Shown piece by piece: positions 1 to 5,860 of a stretch of 11,710 nucleotides of DNA; the first letter of the stretch is position 1; the number at the start of each line of letters is the position of its first letter. Both the position numbers and the translations under genes were made by a program. Source of the DNA: CAZQYB01 sp964582985 (lineage in GTDB: Bacteria > Planctomycetota > Phycisphaerae > Sedimentisphaerales > Anaerobacaceae); the NCBI GenBank assembly GCA_964582985.1, contig CAZOUM010000075.1, positions 1 to 11,710 on the forward strand, read 5' to 3'. The notes under the pieces were generated by a model that was not told where the DNA came from, did not search any database, and saw only the letters and a list, made by a program, of their open reading frames with translations.

Positions 1-50
1 AAAAAACCCCAAATTTCTATAACACAGCTCTCTTTAGCGCCTTTCATATT

Positions 51-160
51 CGGACTCAGAAGCTTGGCTGTTCCTATAAGAACTTCGCAACTGGGCAAGT
101 ACCGGCGGTAACTGTCAAAATCCAAGTCTACGTAAAAGCGGCGATTTAATACCGCCGATA
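51..160 (+). repeat. Intergenic leader element, copy 1 (related to 831-939)
   Basis: This noncoding stretch upstream of the amidase-like gene aligns end to end with 831-939, with about 62 percent identity by hand count and one single-base gap. Matches fall in blocks: GGACT near the start, CCTATAA (73-79), GGGCAA (93-98), AAAA (117-120), TCTAC (127-131), GATTT and CCGATA (155-160). Within this copy CGGCGGTA (103-110) is a perfect reverse complement of TACCGCCG (150-157), giving an 8-bp stem round a 39-nt loop. GCGG at 138-141 could compete for the same 3' arm. A structured RNA leader, a protein-binding region including a promoter (TATAAG at 75-80), or a degenerate repeat are all possible. I do not recognise it as a known riboswitch class. 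Confidence 0.5.
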
Positions 161-227
161 ACAAAAAATGTAAAGCTAAAGTGCCGAAGGCAAGTACAGT
201 GGTCAACAACTAAACAGAGCGTCAATT

Positions 228-776
228 ATGTCAATGCAATCAAGGGAGGTAAAAGTTTTAGCAGCGTTTCTGACTTCATTGCTGGCAGGGGTAATTATCT
301 TAATGGCTCTTGGCAATAAGCCTCCCTCTGCTGGTGCGTTCTGTCTGTCGGGTTATTACGGTCTTGGTTCTGTTGAAAAAGCGATTCTTTCCGGATTAGT
401 GCAGCCTCCGGACCGATGGGAGCGGATTGTGGTCTACTACAGCGGTACTAAGGGCGGCAATGCAGAACGGTTGCCCGCGCTTAGCGGACCGGCCGGTCCG
501 AAGGACATCAGTTGCCACTTTGTTATCTGCAACGGCTTCGGCGGCGCCGATGGCCAGATACAATCAACAGAGAAATGGCACAAACAATGCTCAATTACAA
601 CGGGCAGAAACCGGACCGGCAGTGCTCAGGCAATCCATATTTGTGTTATAGGCGATAGTAAGACTGCACGCCCAACCGACCTCCAGATTAAACGAGTAGA
701 GGCACTTGTGGAAGGGTTGTGCAGAGAGTTCGACATTGAGCCCGAGTCCATCCGTTACCCGGATGATTGGCGGTAG
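228..776 (+). CDS. Membrane-anchored amidase-fold (Amidase_2/PGRP-like) protein, probably catalytically inactive
   Basis: The 182-residue product has one N-terminal hydrophobic segment (about residues 9-29) with basic residues before it, so the rest should be outside the membrane. Residues 64-181 follow the pattern of the zinc N-acetylmuramoyl-L-alanine amidase (T7 lysozyme/PGRP) fold: WERIVVYYSGT (64-74) where active members have IVIHHSAT; CHFVICNGFGGADGQI (96-111) where they have YHFVIGNGTGSGDGQI; IHICVIGD (136-143) for the central strand; RPTDLQIKRVEALV (148-161) for the last helix; and IRYPDDW (175-181) where they have ILGHRDW. The two zinc His positions are therefore Tyr and Pro, and the chain ends before the third ligand (Cys in T7 lysozyme). 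It probably binds muropeptide or a partner without hydrolysis. The family call rests on remembered patterns, not a search. Start is ATG 228; ATG 234 is an alternative, and neither has a strong ribosome binding site. It lies upstream of mreB on the same strand. Confidence 0.62.
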   Translation: MSMQSREVKVLAAFLTSLLAGVIILMALGNKPPSAGAFCLSGYYGLGSVEKAILSGLVQPPDRWERIVVYYSGTKGGNAERLPALSGPAGPKDISCHFVICNGFGGADGQIQSTEKWHKQCSITTGRNRTGSAQAIHICVIGDSKTARPTDLQIKRVEALVEGLCREFDIEPESIRYPDDWR

Positions 777-825
777 CATGGAATCCCCATAAATCACTTC
801 GAAGGAGTACTGACACCACATTCTA

Positions 826-860
826 TTTATAGGACTTGCGAGCTGGGCTTGTCCTATAAA
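826..860 (+). repeat. Perfect 10-bp inverted repeat in the mreB upstream region
   Basis: TTTATAGGAC (826-835) and GTCCTATAAA (851-860) are exact reverse complements separated by 15 nt. The right arm lies in the conserved CCTATAA block of the leader element, but copy 1 near position 51 lacks the matching left arm. There is no T-tract after it, so it does not look like an intrinsic terminator. It could be an operator for a dimeric regulator or an RNA hairpin. Confidence 0.55.
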
Positions 861-939
861 AAGGCAACACGAGGGCAATTATTACAGCCCCTTGTGAAAA
901 GGCGAATCTACTTAAAGGGGTGATTTGAAAGGACCGATA
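831..939 (+). repeat. Intergenic leader element, copy 2, upstream of mreB
   Basis: This is the second copy of the element at 51-160, with the same block order: GGACT, CCTATAA (853-859), GGGCAA (873-878), TGTGAAAA (893-900), TCTAC (907-911), TTAAA, GATTT and CCGATA (934-939). Its best internal stem differs from copy 1: CCCCTT (888-893) with AAGGGG (915-920). The shared single-strand-like blocks and differing stems would suit a structured RNA, but with two copies covariation cannot be tested. It ends about 95 nt before the mreB start, so it would lie in the mreB leader if transcription begins near the TATAAA at 855-860. Confidence 0.5.
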
Positions 940-1021
940 GCCATATACGAAGTTGAACTATAGAAGCGAACTATTGCTATAGGTGAATGGTCAGGTGTTG
1001 GAGGTGTGAACAAAACCAGGG

Positions 1022-1028
1022 AAAGGAG
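1022..1028 (+). promoter_or_regulatory. Ribosome binding site that fixes the mreB GTG start
   Basis: AAAGGAG lies 6 nt before GTG at 1035. This supports GTG 1035 as the start rather than the in-frame ATG at 987, which would add 16 residues (including two Cys and two Trp codons) that do not resemble any MreB N-terminus. Confidence 0.75.
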
Positions 1029-1034
1029 TCGACA

Positions 1035-2090
1035 GTGCTGCTCGACACAATATTGGGTTGTTTCAGCACGGATATGGGCATTGACCTCGGCACTTGCACC
1101 ACACTGGTATGTGCACGTGACAAAGGTATTATCCTCAATGAACCATCTGTAGTAGCCGTCTACAAAGGCACTAATCAAGTTCTAAACAATGGCGAAGGAG
1201 TTGGTTTGGTTGCTCGTGAGATGCTTGGTAAGACACCGGGCTCGATTAGCGCAATAAGACCTCTAAAAGACGGTGTAATCAGCAACTTCGAAATCACGGA
1301 AGTAATGCTTACTTATTTTATCCGAAAGGTTCACGGCAGGAGCGGCTTCATGAAGCCTCGGGTCGTAATTGCAGTTCCAACCGGAATAACCGAGGTTGAA
1401 CGCCGCGCAGTTGTCGAAACCGCCGAACGTGCCGGGGCGCGGAAGGTTTATCTGGTTGATGAGCCAATGGCGGCAGGGATAGGAGCTGGTCTGCCGATTA
1501 GCGAGCCCACCGCCTCGATGATAGTTGATATTGGCGGCGGGACGACGGAAGTGGCCGTAATGAGCTTGGGCGATATCGCCGGTTCTGAATCAATCCGCGT
1601 CGGCGGTGACGATATGGATGAAGCGATAATTAATCACCTCAAAAAGACCTACAACCTGCTTGTCGGCGAAGCAAGAGCTGAAAAAGTCAAGATACAAATC
1701 GGCTCTGCTGTTCCTTTGGAAGAGGAATTGACAATGGAGATAGCCGGCAGAGACACAATTTCCGGCCTGCCAAGGAAGATTGTAATAACAAGTGAAGAAA
1801 TTCGTGAGGCACTTCGTGAACCGATCGCTGCAATTATAGACACGGTCACGGCCACGCTGGAAAAAACCCAGCCGGAATTGGCGGCTGATTTGATAGATAA
1901 CGGGATACACATTTGCGGTGGGGGCTCACTCTTGCGAGGAATGGATGCGGTACTGACAAATGCGACAGGCTTAAAGGTCCAAAGAGTCGAGGACCCGCTC
2001 AGCACCGTAGCCCACGGCACCAGTGTATACCTGGAAAATCTTGAATTGTGGAAGGATACGATGGACCACGGCAGGTCTAACGGGGGATAA
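1035..2090 (+). CDS. mreB: Rod-shape-determining protein MreB (bacterial actin)
   Basis: MreB is the actin-like ATPase that forms membrane-bound filaments and guides lateral peptidoglycan synthesis together with MreC and its partners. From GTG 1035 the product is 351 residues, close to the usual 335-350. Actin-fold signatures are in order: phosphate-1 loop DLGTCTTLV (17-25), the conserved NEPSVVA (35-41), the VDEPMAAGIGAG region with the presumed catalytic Glu (E143), phosphate-2 loop DIGGGTTE (165-172) and adenosine motif GIHICGGGSLLRG (290-302). The hydrophobic start VLLDTILGCF resembles the amphipathic membrane-binding N-terminus of MreB. The gene is followed after 64 nt by mreC on the same strand, as in classical mre operons. 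The DLGTCTTL loop has CT where DLGTANTL is common, a conservative difference. Confidence 0.97.
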   Translation: MLLDTILGCFSTDMGIDLGTCTTLVCARDKGIILNEPSVVAVYKGTNQVLNNGEGVGLVAREMLGKTPGSISAIRPLKDGVISNFEITEVMLTYFIRKVHGRSGFMKPRVVIAVPTGITEVERRAVVETAERAGARKVYLVDEPMAAGIGAGLPISEPTASMIVDIGGGTTEVAVMSLGDIAGSESIRVGGDDMDEAIINHLKKTYNLLVGEARAEKVKIQIGSAVPLEEELTMEIAGRDTISGLPRKIVITSEEIREALREPIAAIIDTVTATLEKTQPELAADLIDNGIHICGGGSLLRGMDAVLTNATGLKVQRVEDPLSTVAHGTSVYLENLELWKDTMDHGRSNGG

Positions 2091-2154
2091 AAAGCCTTTG
2101 GTTGACAGCCGGAGATAACCGTGCCTGCCCAGGGACGGAACAGAAGGTGCTAAT

Positions 2155-3060
2155 ATGGCAAAGAAGCAAACCAAAAGCTCTGGGCAAGTGCTGTTTACCT
2201 TGTTTATGTTAGCCGGCTTTATTTTCCTGTTTACCCCTCAGAACCTCACAAACAGATTTCAGCTCGCTTTTGCGCACATTTTCAGCCGACCCTTGAGCAT
2301 TAGCAGAGACTTTGCGCTTTTAATACAGACGCGCCAATCTCGTACTGACGTTGTTAGCCACAGCAGATACAATCAACTCCGAAACCAACTTTGCAACCTT
2401 ATGCAATGGCTGCATCAAGAGCATCAAAAGGTTGAAAGGCTGTCAGGACTTCGGGATAGAACTGTATTGGAAGGGGTGAATTTTGTTCTGGCTGATATCA
2501 TTACAGCCTGTGTTGGAGGTCCGTATAACGAGCTTATTATCAACCGCGGCAAAAACGACGGCCTGGCTAAAGGCCAGTTCGTTTTGGGCGACTACAGCGT
2601 TATCGGGATTGTATCCGACATTGATTCACGCACGGCGCACGTCAGGTTAGTCACCGACACCACGTCCAAGATAGCAATAAAGATAACAGACGTAAACACA
2701 GGAACGATAATGCAGGGAAACGGTGACAACTGCGCAAAGGTCGAACTGCTGTCCAGAAAGCACGAAGTCACAATCGGCGACGTTATTTATGCGCAAAAAA
2801 AGCCGGGGTTCCTGGATGTCCCGATGATAGTAGGAACAGTGGCGCAATGCAAAACGGACGATAAAAATCCCCTTCTGTGGGACATAACTGTCAAACCTGC
2901 CTGTGAGGTCAACAGGCTAAAGAGCGTAACGGTGGTCGTAACGGCCGCACACAAGTATCCAAGAGGTGACAGAAGACACGTTGGTTCTAAGTCGTACGAG
3001 TATTTGGATGCGGGCGGGGAAACAGGCTTGGCGGATTCCGCTGTGCCTGGTGGTCAGTGA
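2155..3060 (+). CDS. mreC: Rod-shape-determining protein MreC
   Basis: MreC is a single-span membrane protein whose periplasmic part links MreB to the elongation penicillin-binding protein. The 301-residue product has a basic start, one transmembrane segment (about 11-28), a likely coiled-coil stretch (about 70-100), and then the two beta-barrel region typical of MreC: NELIINRGKNDGLAKGQFV (125-143), GIVSDIDSRTAHVRLVTD (151-168), then a second barrel to about residue 262 ending in VTVVV. The C-terminal 40 residues are Gly/Asp-rich and look disordered. ATG 2155 is preceded by AAGGTG (2144-2149) at 5-nt spacing. It lies 64 nt after mreB and 65 nt before the L,D-transpeptidase gene. No mreD follows. 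Confidence 0.95.
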   Translation: MAKKQTKSSGQVLFTLFMLAGFIFLFTPQNLTNRFQLAFAHIFSRPLSISRDFALLIQTRQSRTDVVSHSRYNQLRNQLCNLMQWLHQEHQKVERLSGLRDRTVLEGVNFVLADIITACVGGPYNELIINRGKNDGLAKGQFVLGDYSVIGIVSDIDSRTAHVRLVTDTTSKIAIKITDVNTGTIMQGNGDNCAKVELLSRKHEVTIGDVIYAQKKPGFLDVPMIVGTVAQCKTDDKNPLLWDITVKPACEVNRLKSVTVVVTAAHKYPRGDRRHVGSKSYEYLDAGGETGLADSAVPGGQ

Positions 3061-3125
3061 GTGCTAAAGGTGAGTTTGTGCAGATAAAAAGATGATTCAT
3101 TTCGAGAGCAAACAAGGAGAGTAAT

Positions 3126-4148
3126 ATGGCTCGTTATCGTTCCAGTCTTTACAGTATACGAAGAAGGCGAAAGCAAAGACGGATACCTATCATTTTAGCG
3201 TTCGTAGTTATTGGGGCAGTGATTGCGTCTGTTTATGGGTATCATCCTTTCCACAGGAGCAAAAACGAAACTGCTGCGACCTTAACAGGTGCTGATATAA
3301 TAAAGGATGCTGCAGATTTGGGGGCACTTGTGATGCCGGAAATCGAATTAGTCGAATACGGTCCAGAAGCTGCTTCTGAATCCAACGCCAAAGTTGACGA
3401 GCTTATAACCGAAACGACGGTGCCGACCGGTGCAAAGCAAAGCAGGATTATAGAGGCACGGGACAAGCTTAACGAAGCGTTGACGCTGCCGATGAATGGG
3501 CGGCAGCGGGCCTTTGTGAAAAAGCAGCTATCTAAGCTTGCCGATAAATGGCTTTTCAGTAGAACCGTTTTCAAACAGGATAAGCTTTGCGGCAGTTATA
3601 AGGTTGAACCAGGTGACCAATTGGCGGCCATCGGCAGGCGATTCAAAGTGCCGTACGAGATTCTTATGAAAATTAACAACATCAGCAGACCCGAAGCCCT
3701 GCGAGCAGGAGAGATGATAAAAGTAATTAACGGCCCGTTTCACGCCACGATATATCGTTCCACTTTTAGAATGGACTTGTATCTTCACGACACTTTTGTA
3801 CGGAGTTTTTCTGTAGCTTTGGGCCAGCCGGGTATGGAAACCCCGACAGGACGCTGGGTTGTCAAACCAAACGGTAAACTGATATCGCCTACCTGGCCCG
3901 ACCCGGTTACCGGTAAAACCTACGAAGCAGAGGACCCGGACTATCCTTTAGGGTCGAGGTGGATAGGGCTGGAAGGTATCGAAGGAGCTGCCAAAGGCAG
4001 AACAGGCTTTGCTATTCACGGTACAAAGGATGCCGGAGAATTAGGCACGGCGAGGTCGCGAGGATGTATTCGCCTTTACGACGAAGATGCCAAATTGGTG
4101 TATGATTTGTTGACGCCGGGTCTCTCACAAGTGGTAATAGTGGAGTAA
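3126..4148 (+). CDS. LysM-domain L,D-transpeptidase (YkuD), membrane anchored
   Basis: The 340-residue protein has an Arg/Lys-rich cytoplasmic start and one signal-anchor helix (about 20-38), so the rest is periplasmic. A LysM peptidoglycan-binding repeat occupies about 156-202 (GSYKVEPGDQLAAIGRRFKV, then NNISRPEALRAGEMIKV). A YkuD catalytic domain fills 205-340. Its catalytic pattern is visible: AIHGT with His298 and SRGCIRL with Cys314 and Arg316. Such enzymes make 3-3 cross-links in peptidoglycan or attach proteins to it via a Cys thioester. Between anchor and LysM is an acidic linker followed by a helical stretch (about 105-145). ATG 3126 follows AAGGAG (3114-3119) at 6-nt spacing. It sits 65 nt after mreC and before the terminator at 4224, so it is probably the last gene of the mre operon. 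Which product it makes cannot be told from sequence. Confidence 0.93.
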   Translation: MARYRSSLYSIRRRRKQRRIPIILAFVVIGAVIASVYGYHPFHRSKNETAATLTGADIIKDAADLGALVMPEIELVEYGPEAASESNAKVDELITETTVPTGAKQSRIIEARDKLNEALTLPMNGRQRAFVKKQLSKLADKWLFSRTVFKQDKLCGSYKVEPGDQLAAIGRRFKVPYEILMKINNISRPEALRAGEMIKVINGPFHATIYRSTFRMDLYLHDTFVRSFSVALGQPGMETPTGRWVVKPNGKLISPTWPDPVTGKTYEAEDPDYPLGSRWIGLEGIEGAAKGRTGFAIHGTKDAGELGTARSRGCIRLYDEDAKLVYDLLTPGLSQVVIVE

Positions 4149-4223
4149 GAGGCAGCAAAGAATTGGGGACGGTGGTATTGAAAAGCATCTTCAGTATAAT
4201 ATGAGCTTTAGATTGTATTGACC

Positions 4224-4254
4224 AAAGGGCTGCAAGCCTTTGCAGCCCTTTTTT
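4224..4254 (+). terminator. Intrinsic terminator of the mreB-mreC-ldt operon
   Basis: AAAGGGCTGCAA (4224-4235) pairs perfectly with TTGCAGCCCTTT (4240-4251) round a 4-nt loop, and a run of six T covers 4249-4254. It lies 75 nt after the L,D-transpeptidase stop. Because the left arm starts with AAA, it could also work weakly on the other strand, where no gene needs it. Confidence 0.92.
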
Positions 4255-4329
4255 GTTGCGCATAGCAAGGCATCACACCCGAAGGAAAACTTTTCGCCAA
4301 GGACCTATAAAAACTCAACCCTCTTCGTC

Positions 4330-4362
4330 AAACGGCCGTAATCGGCTTCTTAGAGGCCGTTT
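4330..4362 (+). repeat. Inverted repeat just upstream of the 3D-protein promoter
   Basis: AAACGGCC (4330-4337) and GGCCGTTT (4355-4362) form a perfect 8-bp stem with a 17-nt loop. An alternative small hairpin, GCCG (4335-4338) with CGGC (4343-4346), uses part of the left arm. It lies 14 nt upstream of the -35 box at 4376, so an operator role is possible. A second, weak terminator is also possible. The rest of the 4149-4500 gap holds the terminator at 4224, the promoter at 4376 and no gene that I can see. Confidence 0.45.
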
Positions 4363-4375
4363 TGCGGCTATTTAG

Positions 4376-4404
4376 TTGAACCAAAGCGGTGTTTTCGGTA
4401 TAAT
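4376..4404 (+). promoter_or_regulatory. Sigma-70-type promoter of the 3D-domain gene
   Basis: TTGAAC (4376-4381) and a perfect TATAAT (4399-4404) are separated by exactly 17 bp. Transcription should start near 4411, leaving a leader of about 90 nt before the TTG start at 4501. The leader contains three GGA motifs, which could be relevant to the neighbouring CsrA but are too few to prove anything. Confidence 0.75.
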
Positions 4405-4500
4405 GCTATCAACAATCCAAGGACGGGGGCGTTACCAGAACACTGGAAGTAATCTGGACTACTGCTAATCCAAATAATCCGATTACGAGAAGGGTGCTCA

Positions 4501-5088
4501 TTGAGGAAAGCAAGGGTTAAAGGTTTTGGGGGTGTTTTTCTAAACCACGGGACCGGGCTTGCTATTGTTCTGCTTGCGGCAATTACTTATGCCTTAAGCT
4601 GCATCGATGCCATAGGTTATGCGGCGACTGGCGGGCAGACAACTTTGCTCAGTACCAGCGTCCCTGAAACAGGCACTGTCAGTGCAGGTGTTTTGAACAA
4701 ATCCGGGAGAGAGGTCGAGGCTGAACGACACGGGCCAAGCACGGCCGACAATCCTGCCGCTAATTCCGAGGCGTCCGGCGAATGGCAGAGCGTGCAAATG
4801 CGCGTAACAGCCTATTGCCCATGCCCAAAATGCTGCGGCAGATATTCAGATGGCGAAACGGCCTGCGGTCACAAAATACTTCCGGGCGATGCCTTAGTAG
4901 CAGCCGACAAGAAATACCCGTTTGGGACCGAAATGGTCATCTCCGGCTACAACGGTGGAGAGCCCGTGAAAGTGCTGGACAGAGGCGGTGCAATCTATGA
5001 AAATCGGCTCGACGTACTCTTTCTCTCCCACGAGGAGGCCCTGGAATGGGGCGTTAAGTATATCGATGTCAAAATACGTCGCGAATAA
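4501..5088 (+). CDS. Exported 3D-domain (double-psi beta-barrel) protein, probable cell-wall glycan enzyme
   Basis: The 195-residue product has an N-terminal hydrophobic segment (about 18-38) suggesting export or anchoring, a low-complexity linker (45-95), and a C-terminal 3D domain (about 98-193). The domain is recognisable by QMRVTAYCPCPKCCG (99-113), VAADKKYPFGT (133-143), VKVLDRGGAI (156-165) and RLDVLFLSHEEALEWGVK (169-186). The three conserved Asp are D136, D160 and D171. This fold is shared with MltA lytic transglycosylases and the C-termini of RpfB/YabE-like and YorM-like proteins, so action on peptidoglycan glycan strands is likely. The CPCPKCC cluster is typical of a subgroup, and its role is unknown to me. 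The start is TTG 4501, preceded by GAGAAGGGTG at 4-nt spacing. It has its own promoter and follows the mre operon. Confidence 0.88.
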   Translation: MRKARVKGFGGVFLNHGTGLAIVLLAAITYALSCIDAIGYAATGGQTTLLSTSVPETGTVSAGVLNKSGREVEAERHGPSTADNPAANSEASGEWQSVQMRVTAYCPCPKCCGRYSDGETACGHKILPGDALVAADKKYPFGTEMVISGYNGGEPVKVLDRGGAIYENRLDVLFLSHEEALEWGVKYIDVKIRRE

Positions 5089-5337
5089 CGCAGCAGAGGC
5101 CGGAAAAGCAAATCAACGCAAGTGGACACGTCCGAGGAACGTGAGAACATGCCGAAAAAGCGATGACGCGGAAAATTTAGCAGTAAATGGCAGCTACGAA
5201 TGTTCTTGGCGTTTAGCTTTAGACGATAGTGCTGAATTCCGGAACGCACCCTCCAAAACCGCCAAAAAAGGATTTAAAAGAGATGTACTCAGGTACGGCG
5301 TGAAGATTTGCAAAACATCTTTGCCGACTCGATGATT

Positions 5338-5538
5338 TTACTGTTGTTCCGGCTGTTCTTCTTTCTTCGCGCTCTTTTCTCGTTGAATCGCTTCGTAAAC
5401 TTCTCTGCGATGGACCGGAATTTCCTTCGGGGCCGTTATGCCCAGACGAACCTTATCGCCACGGACATCGACGATGACAATCTCGACGTTGTCGCCTATC
5501 ATAATCGACTCATCTTTTTGCCTACTTAAAACCAACAT
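5338..5538 (-). CDS. csrA: Carbon storage regulator CsrA (RsmA)
   Basis: CsrA is a dimeric RNA-binding protein that recognises GGA in hairpin loops and controls translation and mRNA stability. The product starts MLVLSRQKDESIMIGD and from ATG 5538 is 66 residues, the normal size. The RNA-contact residues of the family are present: L4 and R6 on the first strand, V42 and R44 in IPVHRREV. The C-terminus is a Glu/Lys/Gln-rich tail. A TTG two codons upstream (5544) would leave no room after the Shine-Dalgarno sequence, so ATG 5538 is preferred, with AAAGGAG at 5545-5551 and 6-nt spacing. No fliW or flagellar gene is nearby. The gene converges with the 3D-domain gene, with 249 nt between stops that I cannot assign to any gene. 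No convincing csrA promoter was found. Confidence 0.96.
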   Translation of the reverse strand: MLVLSRQKDESIMIGDNVEIVIVDVRGDKVRLGITAPKEIPVHRREVYEAIQREKSAKKEEQPEQQ

Positions 5539-5551
5539 CTCCAACTCCTTT
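5539..5551 (-). promoter_or_regulatory. csrA ribosome binding site with two GGA motifs
   Basis: On the minus strand the start region reads AAAGGAGTTGGAGATG. One GGA is the Shine-Dalgarno core and the second lies between it and the ATG. CsrA is known to repress its own translation in other bacteria by binding GGA at the ribosome binding site, so autoregulation is a reasonable inference. The remaining noncoding stretch 5552-5860 shows no gene, clear promoter or terminator. Confidence 0.5.
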
Positions 5552-5860
5552 TGTCGGCTGGTCTTATCTAATTCTACGAACGAATCCGGCTATTGGTTCA
5601 CCGTCCGTCAAGGCCTTTTGTATGCTGTTATTTCACAATGAGTTAGCCCGAGAACAGCACCGATTAAACGAACTCTGAACACAAGTATATTTTCGACTAA
5701 TTTCGAGGCCGAAAACAACTATTTTTGCCGGTGTGGTCGCCATCAAGGGGCAATTCTGGGGCTTCTCGTACATAACTGGTTAAAATATATGGACTTATTG
5801 TAAAGAGCGACTTGAAAAAAGATGCATCAAATTTTGCTGTATGCGGCCCTTTTTGCTCTT

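Noticed and set aside
851..939. Cyclic-di-GMP-I (GEMM) riboswitch, suggested by GGGCAA and CCGATAGCC
   Set aside because: The GCAAAGCC-type core, the GAAA hairpin and the tetraloop receptor are missing, so the resemblance is superficial.
953..983. mreB promoter TTGAAC with TATAGG
   Set aside because: Spacing is 19 bp and the -10 match is poor; the local GAACTAT and CTATAG repeats make chance matches likely.
987..1034. ATG 987 as the mreB start
   Set aside because: The added 16 residues do not resemble MreB, and a strong AAAGGAG sits 6 nt before GTG 1035.
4195..4200. Perfect TATAAT just upstream of the 4224 terminator, as a promoter for a tiny RNA
   Set aside because: No acceptable -35 box at 16-18 bp spacing, and the transcript would be only about 45 nt before the terminator.
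4304..4320. Third copy of the leader element, because CCTATAAAAA and CAAC recur here
   Set aside because: Similarity stops after about 16 nt; the upstream GGACT block and the downstream GGGCAA, TCTAC and CCGATA blocks are absent.
4988..5335. 115-codon + strand frame after the 3D-domain gene
   Set aside because: It overlaps the end of a clear gene in another frame, and its sequence has no domain, signal or ribosome binding site.
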